Source: Pseudomonas solani
Lineage (GTDB): Bacteria; Pseudomonadota; Gammaproteobacteria; Pseudomonadales; Pseudomonadaceae
DNA length: 64,000 bases
NCBI RefSeq assembly: GCF_026072635.1
Contig: NZ_AP023081.1
Coordinates: 4,708,501-4,772,500 of the forward strand
Direction of reading: 5' to 3'
Each line of letters opens with the position of its first letter. Within the stretch, counting starts at the first letter, position 1. Below are positions 35,201-47,420 of this stretch, in pieces. Made by a program: the position numbers and the translations under genes. The notes beneath the pieces were generated by a model. That model was not told the origin of the DNA and ran no database searches. It worked only from the letters and a program-made list of their open reading frames with translations.

Positions 35201-36907
35201 AAGCAAGCTGGCCTGGCCAGCGTTGAAGCCTAGGTGGTTCTCATCAATTACAACACTGCCTTGGGCCGTGCTGTAGGTGCTATTACTGCTGGCGGTACCT
35301 ACACCAAGCGACAGCGTCAGACTATCGGTGCCTGAGCCAACCTTGCCAAACTTGAGGATGTTCTGCGCATTGAACACTTCGAGCGCTTTCACACGCTCAA
35401 GAAGCTTCTGGGTGCTCTGCTGTGCTTTGGTCGGTTGAGCACCGTTGGCCTCCCAGGAGTACTGGAAACGCACATCGGTGGTGCCGTCATCCAGCGCGTC
35501 GATGCGTTCATCGAAGGTCTTGTAGTCGGCGCTCTTGGCCCATTCGGCGATCAGTTGATCCAGTAGGCCCATCTGTTCTTCGCGGGTCTGCGCCTGGGAA
35601 TAGGTGGCCAGCAGCGTCTTGAGTTTGGCATTGAGCATCGAGGCTTCGCGCAGGTCACGCACCGCGCCAGAGCCTTTCATGTCTGGCAGGGCCTTGGCCG
35701 TGTCATCCAGCGCGGTATGGTCGGTGAACTCGCGATAGAAGGGATTGCTGGACAGGTCCAGGTTGGCGGCCAGGCTCTGGTTGGCGTTGACCGTGCCTTC
35801 GCTGCCATCGCGACGAATGAAGCTGCCGACGGCGCTGATCAGGTTGCCGTTGGAGTTGTGGTTGCTCGCCGCTGAGTCCAGGTTGATGGCGACGATGTTG
35901 TGTTCGACCAGGGTCTTGAGCTCGCCTGCCTGGGCGATGCCGTCCTGGTTGGCGTCCTGCCAGATCTTCACATTGGCGAATTGGGCATCCTGGGCATCGA
36001 AGACGCCATCGCCGTTGCTGTCGAAGTCCTTGAGCGCATCGAAGCCATTGCTGGCTTTCTGGCCGTTGGCCTTGACGGTGTCGACGCCGAACAGCTCGCC
36101 GCCATTGTCGATCTTGCCATTGCCATTGCGGTCCAGCACGAGGAAGCCATCATCACCCTTGACCCAGCCGGTACCGGTCTTCAGGCCATCGCCATCGAAG
36201 TCGAAGGTGATGCCTGCATTGGCGCCGACGGTTTCGATGCCGTCGCCGTCTAGGTCGAGACTGAGGGGATCACGGCGTTCGACGAAGGCGTTGGCTTCAT
36301 TGAAGTGTTGGTTGGTGGCCACACTAATTTGTGAGCCTGCATCGGTGCCATTGATGGCTGCATCAATTTGAGCCTGCCTATTCTTCAGGGCAGAGAAAGC
36401 GTTTCCTGCTAGACCACTTGAGACAAAACCATCTTCTTCAGGATCGAACATGTCAGCTGGATCCCAGTAGAAATCTTCCAGCTCGCCCTTAAATTCGATG
36501 AGACCGCCAAGGAAGCTGATAGATGCTTCGCCGGAGAATTTGAAGGCGCGATTGCCATCTTCATCAATACCTGTGCTCACGGTTAACTCACTGGAATACT
36601 CAGTTCCCCCAATGACTTTTCCAGATAGACCAATAAACATGGAGTCGTAAACGATATTATTGTTTGCGTCTATCGTTCCCTTGTTTCCGAAATGAAGCGT
36701 TGCCAGTCCGCCACGAATCGGAACGTTAACCTGTTCGGTGTATTTGCCTGTCGCGGGATCGTAGCTGATGCCGAATATGCCAATATCGCCGCTGATCTTT
36801 GCTATTCCATTAGCGTCAACTTCAATTGTTGCGCTGTGATTATTGCCTTCGGCTGTTACGGATAGCGTGCCGTCGCCATTGTTTTCGATATTCAAATTAC
36901 CTGACAT
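32249..36907 (-). CDS. Large RTX protein with a FrpC-like self-processing module
   Basis: 1552-residue substrate of the type I secretion system encoded upstream. Parts in order: a Gly/Asp/Asn-rich beta-type N-terminal domain (1-210, no signal peptide); a Ca-dependent self-processing module starting at RRD-PLSLDLDGDGIET (Asp213-Pro214) with several DxDxDG calcium loops to about 345; a mainly helical region (about 390-690); four RTX units of 184 residues (704-1439), each with GGxGxDxxx nonapeptides and an HCBP-related insert (DIIRFGEGIDV..ITIPHWY); a last such module; and a C-terminal tail ending LEVVIAANWQ that should hold the uncleaved secretion signal. In FrpC the Asp-Pro bond breaks in calcium and the new Asp end joins a Lys. 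AAGGAATT precedes the ATG. Role: adhesin or toxin carrier; not decided by the sequence. Confidence 0.9.
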   Translation of the reverse strand: MSGNLNIENNGDGTLSVTAEGNNHSATIEVDANGIAKISGDIGIFGISYDPATGKYTEQVNVPIRGGLATLHFGNKGTIDANNNIVYDSMFIGLSGKVIGGTEYSSELTVSTGIDEDGNRAFKFSGEASISFLGGLIEFKGELEDFYWDPADMFDPEEDGFVSSGLAGNAFSALKNRQAQIDAAINGTDAGSQISVATNQHFNEANAFVERRDPLSLDLDGDGIETVGANAGITFDFDGDGLKTGTGWVKGDDGFLVLDRNGNGKIDNGGELFGVDTVKANGQKASNGFDALKDFDSNGDGVFDAQDAQFANVKIWQDANQDGIAQAGELKTLVEHNIVAINLDSAASNHNSNGNLISAVGSFIRRDGSEGTVNANQSLAANLDLSSNPFYREFTDHTALDDTAKALPDMKGSGAVRDLREASMLNAKLKTLLATYSQAQTREEQMGLLDQLIAEWAKSADYKTFDERIDALDDGTTDVRFQYSWEANGAQPTKAQQSTQKLLERVKALEVFNAQNILKFGKVGSGTDSLTLSLGVGTASSNSTYSTAQGSVVIDENHLGFNAGQASLLNQAYESLKQSIYDGLVLQTRLKPYVDTIDLKLTTTGFELDYDRMHALFAATANDSPFIAISDALDFSRIWTDKKSTDLLKASFIPALAEQLSAEELNRLRNQLSHVNAQHTQLGSVSNDALIGTLSNDYILGLGGNDSILGGYGDDTIIGGKGNDTLNGFDGSDTYAFSLGDGHDTLAETFANGSDNYLYTDVIRFNEGIDVADIRMSREGRSLTLHYSATDSITIPHWYTNPYVRIEKVEFADGSSRTINSLEMALGVTGTAGDDGFGIYGNDAVHFKGLAGNDTLNGAAGDDILDGGDGNDSLNGGAGNDTLLGGAGNDSILGGHGDDVLFGSWGNDTLNGHDGSDTYVFKRGDGQDILDETYESTADNYLYTDIIRFGEGIDVADIRMSREGRSLTLHYSATDSITIPHWYTNPYVRIEKVEFADGSSRTINSLEMELGVTGTPGDDGFGIYGNDPMHFKGMAGNDTLNGAAGNDILDGGDGNDSLNGGAGNDTLLGGAGNDSILGGYGDDVLIGGKGNDTLDGHDGGDTYVFSLGDGQDTLAETYVNTSDNYLYTDIIRFGEGIDVAGMRMSREGRNLTLHYSATDSITLAGWYSNPYLRVEKVEFADGSSRTISSLEMELGVAGTAGNDGFAPYGNDAAHFKGMAGNDVLNGAAGDDILDGGDDNDSINGGAGNDTLLGGAGNDSIFGGYGDDVLIGGKGNDTLDGHDGGDTYVFSLGDGQDTLDETYESTADNYLYTDIIRFSEGIDVTGMRMSREGRNLILHYSATDSITFTNWYTNPYMRIEKVEFADGSSRTLNSLEMELGVTGTAGDDGFGIYGNDAVHFKGLAGNDVLNGAAGDDILDGGEGNDSLNGGYGNDTYLFAKGDGQDLLADADGSDTLLFGQGISANDIWLQRNGSNLELTLRDSTDKVTISNWYSSTSNHIETIKSGDGNTLLDSQVQNLVNAMAAFAPPAGGSSNLTPEQKAQLEVVIAANWQ
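32591..34798 (-). repeat. Four tandem 552-bp units inside the RTX gene
   Basis: The same coding block recurs at an exact 552-bp (184-codon) spacing: for example the ACCCC(G/A)AG(T/C) word at 32769, 33321, 33873 and 34425. Copies are nearly identical in the HCBP-related insert and differ mainly in the linker words (ETYESTADN in two, ETFANGSDN or ETYVNTSDN in the others). Confidence 0.93.
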
Positions 36908-36983
36908 TTTGAATTCCTTTTAATGCTCTGATAGTTCTGCAGCTTGTTATGGCGCGCGATTGTTTTGTGAGGGGGCGTAATGA

Positions 36984-38399
36984 TCACCGCTCCCCCAAAC
37001 TCTCATCCTGATATTCCTTCAACGGACTCAGGAAATAATCGATCACCTTCCTCTTATCCGTTTTCACCTCCGCCCGCACGGCCATGCCGGGGGAGAGTTC
37101 GATGCGGTTGTCGCCGACCTGGATGCTGTTTTCCTTGAGCAGGATGCGGGTGCTGTAGACCAGGCCGCGTTTTTCGTCATCGATGGCGTCATTGGAGATG
37201 CTTTGCACGGTGCCGTGCACCACGCCGTATTTGGTGAAGGTGAAGGTTTCGACCTTGATCTCCACCTCCTGGCCGGGGTGGACGAAGCCGATGTCCTTGT
37301 TCTCCAGCATGGCTTCCACTTCCACCGGCTGGTCGCTGGGGACGATGACCATCAGCGGCTGGGCTTCGGTGACCACGCCGCCGTTGGTGTGGATGGCCAG
37401 TTGCTGCACGGTGCCGTCCACCGGGGCGGTGAGGCGCATCAGGCGGTCGCGCTGTTCGGCTTTCTTCAGCTCCTGGGCGAGGGAGGCGGCGCGTTGTTCG
37501 GATTCGTGCTGCAGGTCGAGCATGGCGCGGCGGGTCTGGGCCAGTACGGTGTTGCGCTGGCGTTCGGCGGCGCTGCGGGCGGCGGTGAGTTCGATGACGC
37601 GGGCCTGCTGGATGGCCAGTTCGCGCTCCTGGTCGAGGCGTGCCTGTTCCTTTTCCAGATAGGCGTGCTTGGCCACGTAGGCCTTGTCCAGCAGGCGCTT
37701 GTAGTCGGCGGAGAGCTGGCGGGTGATGGGCAGGGATTCCTCCAGCTTGGCCACCCAGGCCTTGGCCGCCTGGATTTCGGCGACGCGCTGGTCGATCTCC
37801 GAGTCGGCCTGGTCGAGGGTGCTGCGCAGTTCCAGGTATTGGCCCTGCAGCCAGCGCTGGGCGGCCAGTTGTTGCTCGGGGCTGGCCTCGGGGATGAGCG
37901 CGGCGAGGGAGGTGGGTTCGCCGCCGTCCTGGATGGCGTCGAGCAGGGCGCGGGCGCGGGCGCTGTCCACCTGGGCGGCGAGCAGGTCGCTCTTCAGGCG
38001 GTCGACGTCGGCGCCGGTGATCTGTGCGTCGAGGTCCACCAGCAGGTCGCCGGCCTTGACCTTCTGCCCGTCGTAGACGTGGATCGCCTTGACCACCGCC
38101 ACCTCGCTGGGCTGGATGATCTTGGTCTTGCCGCTGGGCACGATCTTGCCGGTGGCGGTGGCCACCACGTCGATCTCGCCGACGCAGGCCCAGATCAGCG
38201 CGAGCACGGCGAAGGCGATGATCGCCCACTGGATGTAGCGCGGCGCCGGGTGCGGCGGCTGCTCCTGCAGGGCCAGGGCGGCGGGGAGGAATTGCACCTC
38301 GTGGCTCAGGCGCTGCGGGGCGTCCATGGCCTTGCGGTGGCGCCAGGCGTGACGCCAGGCGCTGCGGTAGCGGTTGATCAGTTCGCGTTTTGCGCTCAT
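36984..38399 (-). CDS. Type I secretion membrane fusion protein (HlyD family)
   Basis: Adaptor linking the ABC exporter with an outer-membrane TolC-type channel. 471 residues: cytosolic N-terminus, one membrane helix (about 56-73, IQWAIIAFAVLALIWACVG), lipoyl half-motif (VVATATGKIVPSGKTKII), long coiled-coil hairpin (about 120-330), second lipoyl half and beta-barrel (RLMRLTAPVDGTVQQL), and the C-terminal HlyD signature ending KVIDYFLSPL. It lies 76 bases before the RTX gene and 94 bases after the ABC gene. No TolC homologue is in the window. Confidence 0.95.
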   Translation of the reverse strand: MSAKRELINRYRSAWRHAWRHRKAMDAPQRLSHEVQFLPAALALQEQPPHPAPRYIQWAIIAFAVLALIWACVGEIDVVATATGKIVPSGKTKIIQPSEVAVVKAIHVYDGQKVKAGDLLVDLDAQITGADVDRLKSDLLAAQVDSARARALLDAIQDGGEPTSLAALIPEASPEQQLAAQRWLQGQYLELRSTLDQADSEIDQRVAEIQAAKAWVAKLEESLPITRQLSADYKRLLDKAYVAKHAYLEKEQARLDQERELAIQQARVIELTAARSAAERQRNTVLAQTRRAMLDLQHESEQRAASLAQELKKAEQRDRLMRLTAPVDGTVQQLAIHTNGGVVTEAQPLMVIVPSDQPVEVEAMLENKDIGFVHPGQEVEIKVETFTFTKYGVVHGTVQSISNDAIDDEKRGLVYSTRILLKENSIQVGDNRIELSPGMAVRAEVKTDKRKVIDYFLSPLKEYQDESLGER

Positions 38400-38493
38400 G
38401 GCCTGGGCATCCGTGCATGGGGGGCGAGGCTCGCCCCGGCCCTCTCCCGGCGGAAGAGGGCGTGGTTTTGTTCGGTCCGGGGTTGCATGCGTC

Positions 38494-40632
38494 TCAGCCC
38501 TGTTGCAGGCGGTGCAGACGCGAGTAGTGGCCGGCTTGGTGGGTCAGCAGTTCGGCATGGGTGCCCTGCTCGACGATCTGCCCGCGGTCCATCACTACGA
38601 TGCGGTTGGCATCGCGTACGGCGGAGAGGCGGTGGGCGATGATGATCACCGTGCGGCCCCGGCAGATGTCCTTCATGTTCTGCTGGATGATGCGTTCGGA
38701 CTCGTAGTCCAGCGCGCTGGTGGCCTCGTCGAAGATGAGGATGCGCGGGTTGCCGATCAGCGCCCGGGCGATGGCCACGCGCTGGCGTTGCCCGCCGGAG
38801 AGCGAGGCGCCGTGCTCGCCCACCACCGTGTCGTAGCCCTCGGGCAGTTCGAGGATGAACTCGTGGGCGCCGGCCAGCTTGGCCGCCTGCATCACCACCT
38901 CGATGGGCGCGCCCGGGTCGGTGAGGGCGATGTTCTCGCGGATGCTGCGGGCGAACAGCATGTTGTCCTGCAGCACCACGCCTATCTGCCGGCGCAGCGA
39001 GGAGACGTCTGCCAGGGCCAGGTCCATGCCGTCCACCAGCACCCGCCCGCGCTCGGGCGTGTAGAGACGCTGCAGCAGGCGGGTGAGGGTGCTCTTGCCG
39101 GAGCCGGAGCGCCCGACCACGCCGATCACCTCGCCGGCCTGGATGCTCAGGCTCACCCCGCGCAGCACCTCGGAGCCGTCCGGGCGGTAGCGGAAGTGCA
39201 CCTGGTCGAACTCGACGTTGCCACGGATCGGCGGCAGCGCACTGCGCGCCGCCTGGGACAGCTCGGTGCGGGTGTTGAGGATGTCCCCCAGGCGCTGCAC
39301 CGAGACACCGGTCTGCTGGAAGTTGGTCCACAGCTGGGCCAAGCGCATGATCGGCTGCGATACCCGCCCGGCGAGCATGTTGAAGGCGATCAACTGGCCG
39401 ACGCTGAGGTCGCCGTCGATTACCAGCCGCGCACCCAGCCACAGGGTCGCCACGGTCACCAGCTTGCCCACCAGCCCCACGCCCTCGTTGGCGATGGTCG
39501 ACAGGGTCTGGGTCTTGAAGCTCGCCGCCACGTAGCCGGCCAGCTGGTTGTCCCACTTGCGGTTGATCTGCGGTTCCACCGCCATCGCCTTGAGGGTGTC
39601 GATGCCGTTGACCGTCTCCACCAGGAAGGCCTGGTTCTCCGCGCCCCGGGCGAAGCTCTCGTTGATGCGGGCGCGCAGCACCGGGGTGATGATCAGGGAA
39701 ATGAGGAAGTACAGCGGCAGCGACAGCAGCACCACCAGCGTCAGCCAGCCGCTGTAGAAGAACATCACGGCGATGAACACCACCGAGAACAGCACGTCCA
39801 GCACCAGGGTGATGGCGTTGCCGGTGAGGAAGCTGCGGATGTTCTCCAGCTCGCGCACCCGCGCCACCGAGTCGCCGACCCGGCGCGCCTGGAAGTAGGC
39901 CAGCGGCAGGGTCACCAGGTGGCGGAACAGCCGTGAGCCCAGCTCCACGTCGATGCGGCTGGCGGTGTGGGCGAACACGTAGCTGCGCAGGCCCGACAGC
40001 GCCGTCTCGAACAGCATGATGCCGAGCAGGCCGATGGCGATCACATCCAGGGTCGACAGGCCGCGGTGCACCAGCACCTTGTCCATCACCACCTGGAAGA
40101 ACAGCGGCGTCAGCAGCGCGAAGATCTGCAACACGAAGGACACCAGCAGCACTTCGCCCAGCAGCTTGCGGTATTTGACGATGGCGGGGATGAACCAGGT
40201 GAAGTCGAACTTCGCCAGCTCGCCGGCCAGGGACGCCTCGGAGCGGATCAGGATCAGTTCGCCGCCCCAGCGCTCGGCCAGGGCCTCGAACTCCAGCACC
40301 TCCGGGCGCTGGGCGCGCGGGTCGTGGATCAGCGCCTTGCCGTCGTCCAGCCGCGCGATGATGAAGAAGCCGCCCTCGCGGTCACAGGCGATCGCCGGCA
40401 GCGGCGTGCGCTCCAGGCGGGCGATGGTGCTGCGGGCGGGGCGTGCCTTGAGGCCGAGCTTCTTGGCGGCGAGCAGCAGCTCGGCCTTGCCGAATGGGCG
40501 GCCGTCTTCGGCGAATTCGTGGGCGAGTTGTTCGGGGGAAGCGGCGACGTTATGGAAACGCGCGAGCATGACCAGGCACGCGAGGCCCGCGTCGAGCCCT
40601 TGCCCTGGCTCGTTAGGGGTGCTGTCCTGCAT
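38494..40632 (-). CDS. Type I secretion ABC exporter (HlyB type, inactive C39 domain)
   Basis: 712 residues. N-terminal C39-peptidase-like domain (about 10-130) that has lost its catalytic residues: the place of the active Cys reads DAGLACL (Ala) and the His strand reads GGFFIIARL, so it is a chaperone-like domain that holds unfolded RTX substrate rather than a protease. Membrane domain about 150-430. ATPase with Walker A VVGRSGSGKST (about 503-513), LSGGQRQRVAIARAL and ILIFDEATSALD. First gene of the exporter-adaptor-substrate operon. Confidence 0.95.
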   Translation of the reverse strand: MQDSTPNEPGQGLDAGLACLVMLARFHNVAASPEQLAHEFAEDGRPFGKAELLLAAKKLGLKARPARSTIARLERTPLPAIACDREGGFFIIARLDDGKALIHDPRAQRPEVLEFEALAERWGGELILIRSEASLAGELAKFDFTWFIPAIVKYRKLLGEVLLVSFVLQIFALLTPLFFQVVMDKVLVHRGLSTLDVIAIGLLGIMLFETALSGLRSYVFAHTASRIDVELGSRLFRHLVTLPLAYFQARRVGDSVARVRELENIRSFLTGNAITLVLDVLFSVVFIAVMFFYSGWLTLVVLLSLPLYFLISLIITPVLRARINESFARGAENQAFLVETVNGIDTLKAMAVEPQINRKWDNQLAGYVAASFKTQTLSTIANEGVGLVGKLVTVATLWLGARLVIDGDLSVGQLIAFNMLAGRVSQPIMRLAQLWTNFQQTGVSVQRLGDILNTRTELSQAARSALPPIRGNVEFDQVHFRYRPDGSEVLRGVSLSIQAGEVIGVVGRSGSGKSTLTRLLQRLYTPERGRVLVDGMDLALADVSSLRRQIGVVLQDNMLFARSIRENIALTDPGAPIEVVMQAAKLAGAHEFILELPEGYDTVVGEHGASLSGGQRQRVAIARALIGNPRILIFDEATSALDYESERIIQQNMKDICRGRTVIIIAHRLSAVRDANRIVVMDRGQIVEQGTHAELLTHQAGHYSRLHRLQQG

Positions 40633-40940
40633 CAGGATTCCGTCCTTGGTGGTGGCATAGCGCCATGCAATGCGCGCGTCATTCTGCCAATACCCGCTCA
40701 GGCCGCAAAGCCGGCAGTTGATGAGCGGTTCTCATTCCTGATGGCGAAAGTGCGCAAGGCCCGATTTTGACCGGTCGGGTGGGTTCGCCGGGCGATCTTC
40801 CCGGGCGAAACGGGCACAACTAGCTACATTTTCCTCAAGCAGCCGCAGCGCTGCGCATTACGGGTCAGCGGTCGCCAGGGAATCGACGACGCGTTGGCCG
40901 CCCGTTTCCGGGTCTCGCGCATTCAATTCAGGGAAGGCCG
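40633..40940. other. Divergent gap between the secretion operon and the hybrid kinase
   Basis: 308 bases with no gene. It must hold the promoters of both sides. I found no convincing -35/-10 pair, sigma-54 site or clear palindrome. Confidence 0.5.
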
Positions 40941-44405
<3,465 letters not shown>

Positions 44406-44410
44406 AGCAG

Positions 44411-44433
44411 GGCGCGGCGAGGGTCGCCGCGCC
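44411..44433. terminator. Hairpin between the kinase and the bpX operon
   Basis: Perfect 10-bp GC-rich stem GGCGCGGCGA/TCGCCGCGCC with loop GGG between two convergent genes. No strong U-run. Confidence 0.55.
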
Positions 44434-44438
44434 GCTAT

Positions 44439-47420
44439 TCAGCTGCGCAGTTCACGGAGCTCGCTGGTCAGGGTGTCCAGGCGCAGCAGGCGCCCGGTGC
44501 GGTCGAACAGCCGCCAGTCGTGCTCCAGGGAGCGGCTTTGCAGGGGCGTGTCGGACGGCCATTCCAGCTCGGCGCAGGTCTTCAGGGTGCGCGGGTTGAC
44601 CAGCCGCCAGTGCGTCATCTCCGTATCCGTCGCTGTGCCGAGGAGCAGCCAGCCGTCGGCCAGCTTGAGGTTCGTCTTGTCGACCTGGTCCGCGCTGACG
44701 TCCGGCAGGGCGATCTCGCGGCTGCCGCCGTGGGTGTGTATCAGCAGGCTTTGCTCGCCCGCCTCGTTGCCGCGGAACCAGACTTCCAGCAATCCACCGT
44801 CCGGGTTGGGGACGTAGAACCCCCCTTCATGGCGGGACGGCAGCACCTCGTAGCGATGGGTCAGGCGCCGCGTCGGCAGGGCGTAGCGCCAGAGCTCGGT
44901 GCCGCCGCGGCCATCTTCCACCAGCCATTGCTCGAAGCCGGCGCAGCCCTGGAAGGCGAGCAAGTGCCCCGGCAGGTCGCTGACGTGCCAGACCACGGCG
45001 AAGGCCCGGTCGACATCCACCACGCGCACGCTGCGGCTGTTGCCGATGGTCCAGGAGGTGCCGTCGAATTCATAGGCGTGAAAGTCCATCGCCAGCACGC
45101 CGAGGTCGGTGGCCTTGCGGCTGACCAGGTCGAGCTTGGTGATGCGCCAGACCTGGTCGCGCCGGGCCAGCGCCAGGGCCGCGCGGCGGTTGCGGGCGAG
45201 GACGATGCGGTGGCCGGGCTCGGCGAAGCGGAACAGCGTTCGGCCCAGGTCGTCCAGCACCGCCAGGCCGGCTTCACCCAGGGCCACCAGGGTGCGCCCC
45301 TCGGGCAGGGGCGCGGCGTCGAGGATGGCCCTCTGGCCGGCCGGCGGAGCCTGCCACTGCAGCGGCGGGTTCTGTTGCAGCAATGGCGAGGCGTCCTGTT
45401 CCGGCAGCCCCTTGGGCGGCAGGTCGGCTTGCAGCAGCTTGTCCTGGCTGAGGTTGAGCAGGCTCTGCAGGTCGCGCCGCGACAGGTTGACCCGGCTTCG
45501 GGCGTGGTCTTCCAGCAGGGGCGGCAGTACCAGCCGCGCCAGCCGTTGCAGCTGTTCGTTGCTGCGGGTGCGGGGCACGGTGCCGACCCGGTTCAGCGCC
45601 TGGGCCAGGGCCAGGCGCTCGCCGGCCAGTGTCGGGTCGTCCCGCAGCGACTTCAGGCGTGCCGCGTAGGCATCCAGGGTGTCGGGCAGCAGCACGGCGC
45701 GCTTCACCAGGGCTTCGGCACTGAGGCCGCCGCCGGCTTCCTCGGCGCACAGCAGCCACTGGGCGGCCAGTTCCTGCTTGTCCGGCAGCGGCCAGATGAC
45801 GTCCACGGCTTCCAGCCAGTCGCCCCGGGCCACCAGCATCTCGGCCCAGTCCTGGCGCAGGCGCTGCGCGGCCTGGGGCCACTTCTTCTCCAGCATTTCC
45901 ACGGCATTGGCGAAGGCGTTGTCGCGGCGCGCCACCTGCAGCGCGGTGCGCCAGTCGCCGGCCAGGCAGTGCAGGCGCACGATGCTGTCGGCCGGCATGT
46001 CCCAGGCCAGCGCCAGGTCGGCGGCCTGGCGGAAGCGCAGGTGGCGCTCCAGGTAGTCCAGGGCTTCCTGGCGAGCCTTGAGCAGCTCGGCGAGGATGAA
46101 CACCGCCTCGTCGATGCGCCCCTCGCGGTCGAGCTTCTCGAAGTGCTGACGATAGAGCGTGCGCAGGTGCGCTTCGAGGTCCTCGCCCAGGGAGATGGCG
46201 GTGCCCGGGCCCGTGCGCTTGCCGAGGTCGAGATCGTCACGCCGCGTCGGCGTGCCGAAGGCCTGGCCCAGGTCGCCCTGCTCGCCGCCCAGGGGCAGCG
46301 CGTGGCGCAGGGCTTCGGCGATGTCGCCTTCCTCGAACATCTTCAGCATGCGCCGCATGTAGGCACTCTGGCGGCGGTTGAGCAACTCGCTGAACTTCGA
46401 GGTGATGGCCAGGGAGGTGAGGAAGCGCCGCCAGGCGCTCGGCCCGCGTGGAGCCTGGGTGGCGCGGGACTTGATGGGCGGGGCGGCTGGGGCCTTGGCC
46501 GGTACCTGCGCCGCCGCTTGAGCAGGCGCCGAGGGCTGGGCGGTCCAGCCTTGCGGGTCGCCCTTGAAGAAGCGTCGCAGCGCGGCGAAGAACAGCATCG
46601 CGATAAGCACCGCAAGGGTCACCAGGATGACGATCAGCACGGTGTCCGAGCCGTCGCTCGGCGCTTCCACTATCGGTGCCGCGCTGAGGGTGGGCGGCGG
46701 GAGGTTCGTTGGTTGCCTCATCGCACCGCGGATGAAGTTGCCCACCATCATGATGGCGAACAGCGACAGCCAGAAGGCCCAACTGGCGCTGATCCCCGAT
46801 TTGCCGGAGACAGCGCGTGAGGGGGCCTTGCGCGGGGTAGGTTTGCTGGCGGTGCCTTGGCCGGCGGCGGCCTGTTGCTGCAGCAGCGACTTGAGGAAGG
46901 CGTCGCGCTCCGGGCTCGGCGGCTTGACCTTGCCATCGAGGATGGCGTGGATGTCCTTGATTGGCGGCAGCACCTCCAGCATCGGCGGCGGCAGGATGGC
47001 ACGGCAGTCGTAGGTGTCCAGCAGCGGGTAGCCGTCGAGGGCGATATGCTCTTCCAGGGCCAGGCGCCGGGCATCGACCAGGCGCAGCGCCTGCACCCGG
47101 CCGCCACGCACCAGCCAGAGATCGGCGGCCGGCAGCGTTGCGCGCTCTTCGGCGGTCAGTTCCGCAGAGCACAGGCCTCCATTCTTCAGCGCCAGCAGCG
47201 GCCAGCCGACCAGGCCGTCGCAGTCCATGGGGCGGGCGCTGGCGAAACGCAGCAGGTCGCCGTCGGCGAAGCGCCAGGCGCTGGCGTCGGCGTGCCAGTG
47301 GTGCAGCAGCAACGCCGTGCGTTCCTCGGCGCCCAGCCAGTCGGCCGGCAGCCAGAGCCCGGCCACCTTGTGGCGGCCCTTGAGCAGCGGCTGGCGAACC
47401 TGCGCATCCGGCGCGTTCAT
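44439..47420 (-). CDS. bpX6-type membrane protein with beta-propeller
   Basis: 993 residues, last gene of the MoxR operon. N-terminal domain of about 140 residues of the kind named bpX6 (KVAGLWLPADWLG...), a Pro/Ala linker, two membrane helices (about 213-231 and 259-281), a second Pro/Ala linker, a helical TPR-like region (about 330-680), and a C-terminal beta-propeller (about 690-990) seen as repeated strand pairs such as GRTLVALGEAGLAVLDDLGRTLF. The start overlaps the previous stop (ATGA). By topology the helical and propeller parts are likely on the same side of the membrane as the N-terminus. Family names are from memory; the biochemical role is unknown. Confidence 0.7.
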   Translation of the reverse strand: MNAPDAQVRQPLLKGRHKVAGLWLPADWLGAEERTALLLHHWHADASAWRFADGDLLRFASARPMDCDGLVGWPLLALKNGGLCSAELTAEERATLPAADLWLVRGGRVQALRLVDARRLALEEHIALDGYPLLDTYDCRAILPPPMLEVLPPIKDIHAILDGKVKPPSPERDAFLKSLLQQQAAAGQGTASKPTPRKAPSRAVSGKSGISASWAFWLSLFAIMMVGNFIRGAMRQPTNLPPPTLSAAPIVEAPSDGSDTVLIVILVTLAVLIAMLFFAALRRFFKGDPQGWTAQPSAPAQAAAQVPAKAPAAPPIKSRATQAPRGPSAWRRFLTSLAITSKFSELLNRRQSAYMRRMLKMFEEGDIAEALRHALPLGGEQGDLGQAFGTPTRRDDLDLGKRTGPGTAISLGEDLEAHLRTLYRQHFEKLDREGRIDEAVFILAELLKARQEALDYLERHLRFRQAADLALAWDMPADSIVRLHCLAGDWRTALQVARRDNAFANAVEMLEKKWPQAAQRLRQDWAEMLVARGDWLEAVDVIWPLPDKQELAAQWLLCAEEAGGGLSAEALVKRAVLLPDTLDAYAARLKSLRDDPTLAGERLALAQALNRVGTVPRTRSNEQLQRLARLVLPPLLEDHARSRVNLSRRDLQSLLNLSQDKLLQADLPPKGLPEQDASPLLQQNPPLQWQAPPAGQRAILDAAPLPEGRTLVALGEAGLAVLDDLGRTLFRFAEPGHRIVLARNRRAALALARRDQVWRITKLDLVSRKATDLGVLAMDFHAYEFDGTSWTIGNSRSVRVVDVDRAFAVVWHVSDLPGHLLAFQGCAGFEQWLVEDGRGGTELWRYALPTRRLTHRYEVLPSRHEGGFYVPNPDGGLLEVWFRGNEAGEQSLLIHTHGGSREIALPDVSADQVDKTNLKLADGWLLLGTATDTEMTHWRLVNPRTLKTCAELEWPSDTPLQSRSLEHDWRLFDRTGRLLRLDTLTSELRELRS

